From contig UQAU01000016.1 in NCBI GenBank assembly GCA_900539035.1, forward strand, positions 1 through 47,832: DNA of 47,832 nucleotides, read 5' to 3'. A program made the position numbers and the translations under genes. Of the stretch, positions 35,810 through 44,661 are shown piece after piece; positions within the stretch are counted from its first letter, which is position 1; every line of letters begins with the position of its first letter. The stretch is from an uncultured Collinsella sp. (GTDB lineage Bacteria; Actinomycetota; Coriobacteriia; Coriobacteriales; Coriobacteriaceae). The notes beneath the pieces are model-generated. The model made no database searches and was not told where the DNA came from. It saw nothing but the letters and a program-made list of their open reading frames with translations.

Positions 35810-38059
35810 ATGCGTAATTCTGTATCCGACGTCACCGACGCCGAGATCCTGGACGAGGCCCGCGAGGCCATGACCCAGGCTGCCTTCGATGCTGCCGATG
35901 AGGCCAATGCTGCCCAGGCCGTCGAGTCCGCTACCGAGAGCCTGCCCGCCTTTGACGAGCTGGGGCTTTCCGAAGAGATGCTTCGTGCTATCGAGAACCT
36001 GGGCTACACGGCGCCGACGCCCGTGCAGGCCGGCTCGATCCCCGTGGTGCTCGAGGGCCGCGACCTGCTTGCCGCCGCTCAGACCGGCACCGGCAAGACG
36101 GCCGCCTTCTTGCTGCCGACTATGAACAACCTGGAGCACATCGCTCCGCCTAAGCCCGTGCACGAGCGTGGCGGTCGCAATCGCCGTCGCGGTGCCAAGA
36201 AGCCCGAGGGCAACGGCCGCGGTCCCGTGATGCTCGTCATCACCCCCACGCGCGAGCTTGCCCAGCAAATTGACGAGGTTGCGAGCAAGATTGCCGACGT
36301 CACCGGCCATGTTGCCGTGACCGTTGTGGGCGGCGTGAGCTACAAGCCGCAGACCGCGGCACTCAAGTACGGCTGCGATATCCTGGTCGCCACGCCGGGC
36401 CGTCTGGTCGACCTGATCGAGCAGGGCGCCTGCCACCTGAACGAGGTCAAGGTGCTGGTGCTCGACGAAGCCGACCGCATGCTCGACATGGGCTTTTTGC
36501 CCGCCGTCCGCCGCATTGTGCGCGAGACGCCGGCCGAGCGCCAGACGCTGCTGTTCTCGGCGACCCTCGACGAGGAGGCCGTGGGCGAGATCACCGACCT
36601 GGTGAGCGACCCGGCTCGTGTGGAGATTGCGCCGGCCACGTCGACCGCCGACACCGTCGACCAGTTTGTGTTCCCGGTGTCCATCGAGGCCAAGAACAAC
36701 CTGCTGCCCGAGTTCCTCAAGAAGGAGGGCCCGGAGCGCACCATCGTCTTTATGCGCACCAAGCACCGCGCCGACAGCTGCTGCCGTCGTCTGGAGCGTA
36801 AGGGCATCAAGGCCGCCGCGATTCACGGCAACCGCAGCCAGGCCCAGCGCGAGCGCGCGCTTTTGGCCTTCCGCGACGGCACCGTCGACGTGCTGGTGGC
36901 AACCGACGTGCTCGCCCGCGGCATCGACATCAGCGACGTGCGCTACGTCGTGAACTTTGACGTGCCGGCCGAGCCGACCGACTACATCCACCGTATTGGC
37001 CGTACGGGCCGCGCAGGCGAGCTAGGCTGGGCCATCACGTTTGTGACCGAGCAGGACGTCGATGAATTCTACGAGATTGAGAAGCTCATGGACAAGACGG
37101 CCGACATCTACGAGGCCGGCGACCTGCATGTGGGTCCCAATCCGCCCGCGGTTGACCCCGAGCGCGACCCTGCGGCCTTTAAGGTGAAGAAGAAGACCAA
37201 GCGCGGCAAGTCCAAGAGCAAGAAGAAGCTTGAGCAGGCACGTCGCGACGGCAAACGCAACGGCGACGATTACGGTGATGTGGCCGGTCGTTCCAACCGC
37301 GGTCGAGACGAGCGCCGCGGCGATGGCGAGCGTCCGAGCCGTCCCAAGCGCGGCGGCAAGACCCGCGTGCGCGAGGGCGTTCAGGCTCGCGTGGACGAGG
37401 CTGTGGAGAGCGTGGCCCGCGAGGTGGCTGCCGAGGAGCGCGGCGGTGCTGGTGTCGTTGAGCAGGCCCCGCGCGGCAACCGTGCCGAGCGCCGTGCCAA
37501 GCAGTTCCAGGGCGAGGCGCATCGCCGTCGCCGCGAGGACGAGGACCGCGGCGGTCGTCGTCGTGTTGAGCGCGAAGACGAGGGCCGTGGCTCGCGTGGC
37601 GGCAAGCGTGGTGCGGGCAACCGTCGTCGTTCCGGTCGCGATGACGAGCGCGGCGGCCGTGACGAGCGTCGCGGCGGCGAGGGTCGCGGTGAGCGTGGCG
37701 CCCGCAGCGGTGAGTCCCGTGGCGGCAAGCGCTTTGAAGAGCGCGGTGGCCGCGGTGGCGAGCGTCGCGAGGGCGCTCGCGCTAATGGCACCCGCAGCGG
37801 CGCCGGGCGTTCTGGTGAATCGCGCGATCGTCGTGATCCGCGTGCCAGCCGCGATCGCCGCGATGATTGGCGCAACTACGACGATACCCGCGAAGAGCGT
37901 CGCGGCGGCTACCGTGGTGGTCGCGGCGGCAACCAGGCCGGCTCCCGTGGCGGCCGCGCCGGCGGCCGCGATAACCGTGGCAGCTATGGCAACGGCCGTG
38001 GCGGCAAGCGCGGCGGCAGCTCCCGTCGCCCCGGTGACGGCGGCGGCAAGCGCAAGTAA
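35810..38059 (+). CDS. DEAD-box RNA helicase with extended Arg/Gly-rich tail
   Basis: This 749-residue ATP-dependent RNA helicase is of the CshA/DeaD type, acting in ribosome assembly or mRNA decay. The helicase core spans about 40-440: Q motif, AQTGTGKT, PTRELAQQ, DEADRMLDMGF, SAT and HRIGRTGRAG. From about 470 to the end (roughly 280 residues) the protein is a low-complexity tail of Arg, Gly, Asp, Glu and Ser with many RGG and RGGR repeats, longer than in most homologues. ATG 35810 follows AAGGAA; ATG 35780 and GTG 35774 upstream are alternatives. A terminator follows. Confidence 0.92.
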   Translation: MRNSVSDVTDAEILDEAREAMTQAAFDAADEANAAQAVESATESLPAFDELGLSEEMLRAIENLGYTAPTPVQAGSIPVVLEGRDLLAAAQTGTGKTAAFLLPTMNNLEHIAPPKPVHERGGRNRRRGAKKPEGNGRGPVMLVITPTRELAQQIDEVASKIADVTGHVAVTVVGGVSYKPQTAALKYGCDILVATPGRLVDLIEQGACHLNEVKVLVLDEADRMLDMGFLPAVRRIVRETPAERQTLLFSATLDEEAVGEITDLVSDPARVEIAPATSTADTVDQFVFPVSIEAKNNLLPEFLKKEGPERTIVFMRTKHRADSCCRRLERKGIKAAAIHGNRSQAQRERALLAFRDGTVDVLVATDVLARGIDISDVRYVVNFDVPAEPTDYIHRIGRTGRAGELGWAITFVTEQDVDEFYEIEKLMDKTADIYEAGDLHVGPNPPAVDPERDPAAFKVKKKTKRGKSKSKKKLEQARRDGKRNGDDYGDVAGRSNRGRDERRGDGERPSRPKRGGKTRVREGVQARVDEAVESVAREVAAEERGGAGVVEQAPRGNRAERRAKQFQGEAHRRRREDEDRGGRRRVEREDEGRGSRGGKRGAGNRRRSGRDDERGGRDERRGGEGRGERGARSGESRGGKRFEERGGRGGERREGARANGTRSGAGRSGESRDRRDPRASRDRRDDWRNYDDTREERRGGYRGGRGGNQAGSRGGRAGGRDNRGSYGNGRGGKRGGSSRRPGDGGGKRK

Positions 38060-38093
38060 CATACGCGTCGCGCTCTAAGTCGAGGCGACCAGA

Positions 38094-38127
38094 GGGCTCC
38101 GGGCATGTTTTTGCTCGGAGCCCTTTT
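38094..38127 (+). terminator. Terminator of the helicase gene
   Basis: GGGCTCCG and CGGAGCCC form a perfect 8-bp stem followed by TTTTT. The loop is 14 nt. Confidence 0.9.
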
Positions 38128-38137
38128 TGGTGCAAGG

Positions 38138-38261
38138 GGGATAGGTTCATATGCACCAACGTCTTGAAGTTGCGGTGGAATACGAACTGTTTTGGCCTTT
38201 TGAGCGGCTTTTCAGTCCCTATTTCACCGCAACTCATGATTGGTGCAAACAAACCTGTCCA
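38138..38261. repeat. Nested palindromes: 67-bp element inside a GGACAGGTT hairpin
   Basis: The outer arms GGGATAGGTTCATATGCACC (38138-38157) and GGTGCAAACAAACCTGTCCA (38242-38261) match about 17 of 22 and resemble the hairpin at 28390-28436. Between them lies a complete copy (38168-38234) of the 67-bp element seen at 13685-13751, same length, with arms AGTTGCGGTGGAATACG / CCTATTTCACCGCAACT. This is what insertion of one element into the other's loop would produce. Confidence 0.8.
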
Positions 38262-38483
38262 CGATGCACCAGAGTGAGGAGTGTCCCCAAGTGCCGCATT
38301 GTGGGTAACGCGTTTTATCAAATATGGCATTTATCTGCGGTAATGCTCTATTTCACCGCTGAGGACGACGTTTCATACCGCCTGCCGAACCGTGTTGCTG
38401 CCAAACAACTTTATAGGTCAGTGTGTTGCGTGTAGCAATTTCGCCCGGCCTCGCCTCCGGGCTGCCATGTGAGAGGGGATCTT
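38262..38483. other. Intergenic leader without recognised gene
   Basis: There is no coding frame with a ribosome site. The stretch is AT-richer than its surroundings and should contain the promoter of the hydrogenase operon, but I cannot assign boxes with confidence. A small CCCGGC/CTCCGGG hairpin stands at about 38441-38462. Confidence 0.4.
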
Positions 38484-40316
38484 ATGGCTCGACTGCATGT
38501 AATGGAACGCAGCCACGCTCAGGCCGTCATGGACGACCTGCACGATGCGCTCGGACGTCGTCTGGCGGTGAGTTCGCTCGCTCCGTGTCCCGTTGAGTTT
38601 ACGGCAGCGCTCGTCAACCTGTGCTCCACCCAGAGCTGCGGCAAGTGCACGCCCTGCCGCGTGGGCCTGAGCGCGCTGAGCGACCTGCTCGCCGATGTGC
38701 TCGAAGGGCGCGCCGATGAGTCCACGCTCAACCTTATTGAGCGCACGGCCCGCACCATCTACCTTTCGAGCGACTGCGCCATCGGCTACGAGGCCGGCGC
38801 CATGGCGCTCGCGGCCATTCGCGGCTTCCGCGACGACTTTGAGCACCACATTCGTGAGCACTCCTGTGGCTTTGACCGCGAGGCCCGTGTCCCGTGCGTC
38901 TCAGGCTGCCCGGCGCACGTCGACATTCCCGGGTACATTTCGCTCGTTGAGGCCGGCCGCTATGCCGATGCCGTCAAGGTCATCCGCAAGAACAATCCGC
39001 TTCCGCTCGTCTGCGGCCTGGTGTGCGAGCATCCCTGCGAGATGCACTGTCGCCGTGGCATGGTCGACGACCCCATGAACATCCTCGCCCTCAAGCGGTT
39101 TGCCGTTGAGCACAGCGACCTCAACGACCACAAACCGCATGTAGTGGACAACACCGGTAAGCGCGTCGCCGTGATCGGCGGCGGCCCGGCCGGCCTTTCC
39201 TGTGCCTACTACCTGGCCGTGATGGGCCACAAGGTGACCATCTTTGAGCAGCGCCACCACTTGGGCGGCATGCTGCGCTACGGTATCCCCAGCTATCGTC
39301 TGCCACGCGAGCGCCTGCAGGCCGAGATCGACTGGATCTTGAGCGCTGGCATCGATGCGGAACTCGATCACTCCGTGAACGGCGAGGAGCTCGCTCGCCT
39401 GCGCGACGAGTTCGATGCCGTCTACCTGGCCATCGGTGCCCACAGCGACAAGAAGCTCGGCCTTCCGGGCGAAGAGGCGCCCGGCGTGGAGTCGGCCGTC
39501 AAGATGCTGCGTGCCATCGGTGACGACGAGCTACCCGACCTGAGCGGCCAGCGCGTGTGTGTCATCGGCGGCGGCAACGTGGCCATGGACGTGGCTCGCT
39601 CTGCCGTGCGCTGCGGTGCCCAAAAGGTGAGCATCGTCTACCGCCGCCGCATCTGCGATATGACGGCCCAGGACGCCGAGATTGCCGGCGCCCAGGCCGA
39701 GGGCTGCGAGGTTCTGGAGCTCACGGCCCCGCTCGGTATCGAGACGGGCGAGGACGGTTGCGTGAGCGGCCTGCGCGTGCAGCCGCAGATTATCGGCGAG
39801 CCCCGCCACGGGCGCCCGGCCCCGCGTGCCGCCGCCACGCCCGAGCAGGTCATTCCCTGCGAGCGCGTGTTCGTAGCCATCGGTCAGGATATCGACTCCA
39901 AGCCGTTTGAGGACATGGGCATCGCCTGCAAGTGGGGTCGCGTCGTCACCGATTCGGACGGCGCCGTGCCCAACTTCGATGGCCTCTTTAGCGGCGGCGA
40001 CTGCCAGACCGGCCCCGCCACCGTTATCCGTGCTATCAACGCCGGCCGCGTGGCTTCGGCAAATATCGACCGCTACCTGGGCTTCGACCACAAGATTAAG
40101 CTCGACGTGGAGCTGCCGACCGTTCAGTTTAAGGGCAAGCACGAGTGCGGCCGCTGCGAGCTGGGCGAGCGCGAGGCCGGCGAGCGCATTCACGATTGGA
40201 ATCTGGTCGAACAGGGCCTTACCGAGGAAGAGGCGCGCCAAGAGGCGAGTCGCTGCCTGCGTTGCGACCACTTTGGCTTTGGTGCGTTCCGCGGAGGGAG
40301 GAACCTGGAATGGTAG
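38484..40316 (+). CDS. GltD-like FAD/NAD(P) oxidoreductase with N-terminal NuoF-type 4Fe-4S domain
   Basis: This 610-residue flavoprotein is the probable electron partner of the hydrogenase. Residues 1-120 resemble the C-terminal part of NuoF, with STQSCGKCTPCRVGL (Cys52, Cys55, Cys58) and a later Cys in SSDCAIG. From about 130 it is a GltD/NfnB-type module: VPCVSGCPAHVDIPGY, LVCGLVCEHPCEMHC for 4Fe-4S clusters, FAD-binding VIGGGPAGLSCAYYLA, NAD(P)-binding VIGGGNVAMDVARSAVRCGA, and a C-terminal CGRC/CLRC pair. ATG 38484 follows GAGAGGGGA. The stop overlaps the hydrogenase start. It could couple NAD(P)H to ferredoxin and H2, perhaps by bifurcation; direction and cofactor are not decided by sequence. 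Confidence 0.88.
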   Translation: MARLHVMERSHAQAVMDDLHDALGRRLAVSSLAPCPVEFTAALVNLCSTQSCGKCTPCRVGLSALSDLLADVLEGRADESTLNLIERTARTIYLSSDCAIGYEAGAMALAAIRGFRDDFEHHIREHSCGFDREARVPCVSGCPAHVDIPGYISLVEAGRYADAVKVIRKNNPLPLVCGLVCEHPCEMHCRRGMVDDPMNILALKRFAVEHSDLNDHKPHVVDNTGKRVAVIGGGPAGLSCAYYLAVMGHKVTIFEQRHHLGGMLRYGIPSYRLPRERLQAEIDWILSAGIDAELDHSVNGEELARLRDEFDAVYLAIGAHSDKKLGLPGEEAPGVESAVKMLRAIGDDELPDLSGQRVCVIGGGNVAMDVARSAVRCGAQKVSIVYRRRICDMTAQDAEIAGAQAEGCEVLELTAPLGIETGEDGCVSGLRVQPQIIGEPRHGRPAPRAAATPEQVIPCERVFVAIGQDIDSKPFEDMGIACKWGRVVTDSDGAVPNFDGLFSGGDCQTGPATVIRAINAGRVASANIDRYLGFDHKIKLDVELPTVQFKGKHECGRCELGEREAGERIHDWNLVEQGLTEEEARQEASRCLRCDHFGFGAFRGGRNLEW

Positions 40317-42121
40317 AGCTCAACAAAACCACCGTCGGCGACAACAGCGAAAACGGAGCGCATAACATGGTCAGGCTCATTATCGATAACTGCGAAGTCG
40401 TGGTGCCCGAGCACACCACGATCCTGGATGCGGCCAAGTCCGTCGGCATTCAGATTCCCACCCTGTGCTACCTGCGTGATCTAAACGAGATCGGCGGCTG
40501 CCGCGTGTGCGTGGTCGAGGTTGAGGGCTGCGACCAGCTGGTTGCCGCCTGCAACAACTACGTGCTCGACGGCATGGTGGTCCACACCAACAGCCCCAAG
40601 GCCCGCGAGGCCCGTCGCACCAACGTGCAGCTGCTGCTGTCCCAGCATGATTCGCAGTGCACGAGCTGCGTGCGCAGCGGTAACTGCAACCTGCAGACCA
40701 TCGCCAACGACCTGGGTATTTTCTATCTGCCGTATCAAAGGCATTTGGCGGGCGAGGGCTGGGATTTCGATTTTCCTATCATCCGCGAAAACGACAAGTG
40801 CATTAAATGCATGCGCTGCATCAAGGTGTGCGAGAGCGTGCAGGGCTTAGGGATTTGGGACCTGACCAACCGCGCCACGCATACCGCCGTGGGTACCCGC
40901 GGGCGCGCACCGATCGGCAAGACCGATTGCGTCGCGTGCGGCCAGTGCATTACGCATTGCCCGACGGGCGCCCTGCGCGAGCGCGACGATACCGAAACCG
41001 TGTTTGACGCGCTCGCAAATCCCGACAAGATCGTGCTGGTGCAGATCGCGCCTGCCGTGCGCAGCGCCTGGGGCGAGGAACTCGGCATATCTCGCGAGGA
41101 GGCCACCGTTGAGCGCTTGGCTTGCGCGCTGCGCCGCGTGGGCTTTGAGTACGTGTTCGACACCGATTTCTCGGCCGATCTCACCATTATGGAGGAGGGC
41201 TCCGAGCTGCTCGAGCGCCTGGGCGCCGCCGCCAAGGGCGAGGGTGACAGCCGCGGCTGGCCCATGTTTACGAGCTGCTGCCCGGGCTGGGTGCGCTTTG
41301 TGAAGGCGCGCTATCCGGAGTTTGTCGACAGCCTGTCCACGTCCAAGTCGCCGCAGCAGATGTTCGGCGCTATTGCCAAGACCTACTACGCCAGGGTGCT
41401 GGGTGTGGAGCCTGAGCGCCTGTTCGTGGTGTCCGTTATGCCGTGCACGGCCAAGAAGGCCGAGTGCGCGCTGCCGAGCATGGTGGGCGAGGACGGCGCG
41501 CCCGATGTGGACGTTGCGCTGACGGTGCGCGAGATGGTGCGCATGATCCGCGCGAGCCACGTGAGCGTGGACACGCTGGTCGAGGAGCCGCTCGACACGC
41601 CGCTGGGCTTTGGCACGGGCGCGGGTGTGATCTTTGGCGCCACGGGCGGTGTGATGGAGGCTGCTGTGCGCTCGGCCTACTACCTGGTGACGGGCAAGAA
41701 CCCCGATGCGGATTTCTTTACCGACGTGCGTGGACTCGACGGCTGGAAGGAAGCTGTCGCCGATATCGATGGCACCAAGGTGCGCGTCGCCGTGGCGCAC
41801 GGGCTGGGCAACGCCGCCCGCCTGCTCGACGCGATTCGCGACGGCCGCGTGAGCTATGACTTCGTTGAGGTTATGGCATGCCCGGGCGGCTGCGTCGGTG
41901 GCGGCGGTCAGCCCATCCACGACGGCTGCGAGCTGGCGGCCGAGCGCGGCCAGGTACTGTGGGGCCTGGATGCGAAGGCGGACATTCGCTTCTCGCACGA
42001 GAATCCCGATGTCCAGGCGTGCTACAGCGAGTTTTTGGGCGCACCGCTCTCGCCGCTGGCCGAGGAGCTGCTGCATACCGATCATCACGCCTGGTCGATG
42101 CCCAACGAGGGGACGTGCTAG
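40310..42121 (+). CDS. hydA: [FeFe] hydrogenase, group A, multi-cluster
   Basis: This 603-residue H2-producing or H2-oxidising enzyme has, in order, a 2Fe-2S domain (Cys53, Cys64, Cys67, Cys81), the His-ligated cluster H113-x3-C117-x2-C120-x5-C126, and two 4Fe-4S motifs (CIKCMRCIKVC; CVACGQCITHC). The H-cluster domain follows, with L1 TSCCPGWV, L2 MPCTAKK and L3 ACPGGCVGGGGQP. All ligands are intact. ATG 40310 has GGGAGG eight nt upstream and overlaps the preceding stop; ATG 40367 would give a shorter form. No HydE/F/G maturation genes are in the window. With the flavoprotein it fits hydrogenases paired with GltD-like subunits; I recall a HydDB group A2 described so, but have not checked. Confidence 0.95.
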   Translation: MVELNKTTVGDNSENGAHNMVRLIIDNCEVVVPEHTTILDAAKSVGIQIPTLCYLRDLNEIGGCRVCVVEVEGCDQLVAACNNYVLDGMVVHTNSPKAREARRTNVQLLLSQHDSQCTSCVRSGNCNLQTIANDLGIFYLPYQRHLAGEGWDFDFPIIRENDKCIKCMRCIKVCESVQGLGIWDLTNRATHTAVGTRGRAPIGKTDCVACGQCITHCPTGALRERDDTETVFDALANPDKIVLVQIAPAVRSAWGEELGISREEATVERLACALRRVGFEYVFDTDFSADLTIMEEGSELLERLGAAAKGEGDSRGWPMFTSCCPGWVRFVKARYPEFVDSLSTSKSPQQMFGAIAKTYYARVLGVEPERLFVVSVMPCTAKKAECALPSMVGEDGAPDVDVALTVREMVRMIRASHVSVDTLVEEPLDTPLGFGTGAGVIFGATGGVMEAAVRSAYYLVTGKNPDADFFTDVRGLDGWKEAVADIDGTKVRVAVAHGLGNAARLLDAIRDGRVSYDFVEVMACPGGCVGGGGQPIHDGCELAAERGQVLWGLDAKADIRFSHENPDVQACYSEFLGAPLSPLAEELLHTDHHAWSMPNEGTC

Positions 42122-42123
42122 CG

Positions 42124-43179
42124 ATGCGCGCGTTTAATGTTGAGCTGTCGCGCCGGGGGTTTGCCTCGGCGCTCGCCGCGGGCGCCCTGTCGCTTGCGCT
42201 CGCGGGCTGTGGCGGCGGGGCTGCCGGTGCCGGGTCCGCCGCGGGCTCGGCTGCCACGGACGGCGCCGGTGCTGCTGCAGAGCCGGTCGAGGTGCACGTC
42301 GCCTCGCTCAAGGGGCCGACCTCGATCGGTCTGGTGCAGTTTATGGACCGGGCGGCCGATGGCGAGACGGACAATGAGTTCGACTTTGCGATGAATACTG
42401 CCGCCGATGAGATTGTGCCCAAGGTCATTCAGGGCGATATCGACATTGCCCTGGTACCCGCCAACGTGGCGAGCGTACTCTACAACAAGACCGAGGGCGC
42501 GGTGCAGGTCATCGACATCAACACGCTGGGTGTGCTGAACGTTGTGACGGGCGACGCGAATGTGGCCTCGTTTGGCGATCTGGCGGGTCGCACCGTCTAC
42601 ATGACGGGCAAGGGCACCACGCCGGAGTACGTCATGAATTACCTGTTGGAGCGCGCGGGCCTGACCGGCCAGGTGACGCTTGAGTTTAAGAGCGAGCCCA
42701 CCGAGGTGCTCTCGGCCCTGCTTGCCGATCCGTCTGCCGTGGGCGTGCTGCCCGAGCCGTTCAAGACCGCCGTCATCGCAAAGAGCGAAGGCAAGCTGTC
42801 AGCGCCGGTAAGTCTGACCGATGTGTGGGATGAGCTGGCGGGTGACACTGGCTCGCGCCTGCTGACGGGCGTGACTGTGGTGCGCCGCGCGTTTGCCGAG
42901 GAACATCCCGAGGCCGTGGCGGAGTTCTTGCGCTGCCATGCGGCGAGCGTGAAGGCCGTCAATGCGGCGCCGGCGGACTGGGCGCAGGCCGTGGTCGATG
43001 CGGGCATCGTGGACAACGCCAAGATCGCCGAGAAGGCGATTCCCGGGTGCATGCTCATGTGCCAGACGGGGAAGGATATGAAGGCGGCGCTCGGTGGGTA
43101 CCTACAGGTGCTGGCCGATGCGGACGCGAGCGCCGTGGGCGGCAAGCTCCCGGCCGATGATTTCTACTACATGGAGTAG
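42124..43179 (+). CDS. ABC transporter substrate-binding lipoprotein (NMT1/SsuA-like)
   Basis: This 351-residue exported lipoprotein has a signal with SRRGFASALAAGALSLALAGC. The twin-arginine and the lipobox LALAGC (Cys at about residue 29) suggest Tat-exported, lipid-anchored delivery. A Gly/Ala linker follows, then a periplasmic-binding fold with the NMT1/SsuA-type segments KVIQGDIDIALVPANVASVLYN and FGDLAGRTVYMTGKGTTPEYVMNYLL. Ligands of this family include sulfonates, nitrate and thiamine precursors; none is indicated here. It starts 2 nt after hydA and 3 nt before the transporter gene, so it is part of the hydrogenase operon, an unusual setting. Confidence 0.88.
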   Translation: MRAFNVELSRRGFASALAAGALSLALAGCGGGAAGAGSAAGSAATDGAGAAAEPVEVHVASLKGPTSIGLVQFMDRAADGETDNEFDFAMNTAADEIVPKVIQGDIDIALVPANVASVLYNKTEGAVQVIDINTLGVLNVVTGDANVASFGDLAGRTVYMTGKGTTPEYVMNYLLERAGLTGQVTLEFKSEPTEVLSALLADPSAVGVLPEPFKTAVIAKSEGKLSAPVSLTDVWDELAGDTGSRLLTGVTVVRRAFAEEHPEAVAEFLRCHAASVKAVNAAPADWAQAVVDAGIVDNAKIAEKAIPGCMLMCQTGKDMKAALGGYLQVLADADASAVGGKLPADDFYYME

Positions 43180-43182
43180 CCC

Positions 43183-44559
43183 GTGCGTGCGTTTGCTCGA
43201 CAAATGACAGAGCGTATGAAGGCGGTGGCGGCAGCAGGTGCCGTCGCCGCCTTTTGGCTTGCCGTGTGGGTCTTCGCGGCGGCGCTGGTGGCGCAACCGC
43301 TGATCTTGCCGGGGCCGGGTGCTGTTGCCTTGGCGCTGCTGCGCCTGGTGTGCGATGGCGGTGCCTGGGCGATTTTGGCGGGCTCGGGCGCGCGGATACT
43401 GGGTGGGCTGGCGCTTGCCGCGGTGTGCGGCGGTTTGCTGGCCGGAATTTCGTCGCGCTCGCGGGCGTTTGCCCGCTTGGTGGCTCCGGCGCTTTCATTT
43501 GTTAAGGCGACGCCGGTTGCCTGCGTGGTTGTCCTGCTGCTTATTTGGCTGGGATCGGCACGTGTGAGCATCGCGGCGGTCTTTTTGATGGCGCTGCCGG
43601 GCGTGTATTTTTCGCTGGCCGAAGGGCTGGCTCAGGTGAATAAACCGCTGGAGCAGATGTTCCGTCTGCATGGCGTGCGCGGCTGGCGCCTGTTTTGCGC
43701 CCACACCTGGCGCGAAGTCCTGCCGTTTGCGCTTTCGTGCGCCCGGGCCGTGATCGGCATGAGCTGGAAGGCCGGCGTGGCGGCGGAGCTGATTGGCATG
43801 GCGGTGGGCACCGTGGGCGAGCGCATCTATCAGGCAAAGCTTTTGATTGAGACGGCTGATCTGCTGGCGTGGACCGTGCTAGTCGTTGCCGCCTCGTGGA
43901 CATGTGAGCGCGTGCTGGTGTGGCTGCTGCGGGTTTCGGGACCCGCGGCGTGGCGCGTGGCGGTGCGGGCGCATGGGCATGGACTGCGCGGGCGTGTGGG
44001 GGCTGCGAGCGATGGCGCTGCAGCGGAGCTTGCACTTGCCGTGGGCGATCGCGCACCCTGGGCGCCGGCGCTGGACGGACTGGTGCTCAATGTGCCCGCG
44101 GGTGGGCGTATCTGTGTGATGGGTGCTTCGGGCATGGGCAAGTCGACGCTGCTTTCGTTGGCAGCGGGGGAGTGCGCGCCGTGCTCGATGGTGTTTCAGG
44201 ATGCACGCTTGGTCGAGTCCGCCTCGGCGCTGGATAACGTGCTGGTGTGCGCCGATGCGCGTGTGGATGCTTCGAGCGCCGCGGCATTGCTGCGCCTGCT
44301 GGTGCCGGGAATCGATGTGCATGCGCGCGTGGTCGAGCTCTCGGGTGGACAGCGCCGTCGTGTCGAGATCGCCCGCGCCCTGCTGTGTGGTGGCTGTGCC
44401 GTCATTCTGGATGAGCCCTTTACCGGCCTGGACGCCTCCGCGCGCGATGCGACGGCCGAGACTGTGCTCGACTTTCTCGACGGCCGCATGCTGCTGCTTG
44501 CCACGCACGATGCCGTCGACGCTCAGGCCCTCAATATCTCGGACATCATCACGCTCTAA
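43183..44559 (+). CDS. Fused ABC permease-ATPase (SsuC/SsuB-like)
   Basis: This 458-residue protein combines two normally separate subunits. The N-terminal half (about 1-250) is a BPD-type permease with six TM helices and an EAA-like loop near MFRLHGVRGWRLFCAHTWREVLPF. The C-terminal half (about 280-458) is an ABC ATPase with Walker A GASGMGKSTLL, Q-loop FQDARLV, signature LSGGQRRRVEIARAL, Walker B VILDEPFTGLD and switch LATHD. It starts with GTG 43183, 3 nt after the lipoprotein gene. The ATPase is short (about 180 residues). A homodimer would make a full importer. Substrate unknown. Confidence 0.88.
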   Translation: MRAFARQMTERMKAVAAAGAVAAFWLAVWVFAAALVAQPLILPGPGAVALALLRLVCDGGAWAILAGSGARILGGLALAAVCGGLLAGISSRSRAFARLVAPALSFVKATPVACVVVLLLIWLGSARVSIAAVFLMALPGVYFSLAEGLAQVNKPLEQMFRLHGVRGWRLFCAHTWREVLPFALSCARAVIGMSWKAGVAAELIGMAVGTVGERIYQAKLLIETADLLAWTVLVVAASWTCERVLVWLLRVSGPAAWRVAVRAHGHGLRGRVGAASDGAAAELALAVGDRAPWAPALDGLVLNVPAGGRICVMGASGMGKSTLLSLAAGECAPCSMVFQDARLVESASALDNVLVCADARVDASSAAALLRLLVPGIDVHARVVELSGGQRRRVEIARALLCGGCAVILDEPFTGLDASARDATAETVLDFLDGRMLLLATHDAVDAQALNISDIITL

Positions 44560-44578
44560 ATACTTACTCAGCAACAAA

Positions 44579-44610
44579 ATGATCCGTTTTCCTCCGTCCC
44601 CATGGGATCA
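44579..44610. repeat. Hairpin containing a 24-bp sequence also found at 14688-14711
   Basis: TGATCC (44579-44584) is inverted as GGATCA (44605-44610). The right part, TTTTCCTCCGTCCCCA followed by TGGGATCA, is identical but for one base to the sequence after the rubredoxin terminator. It may end the hydrogenase operon, but no clear T-run follows. Confidence 0.5.
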
Positions 44611-44661
44611 GCTCTCTGCCGAGTTGTGGTAGAACTAGGGAACGGTTTTGAGGAGGTTGGC

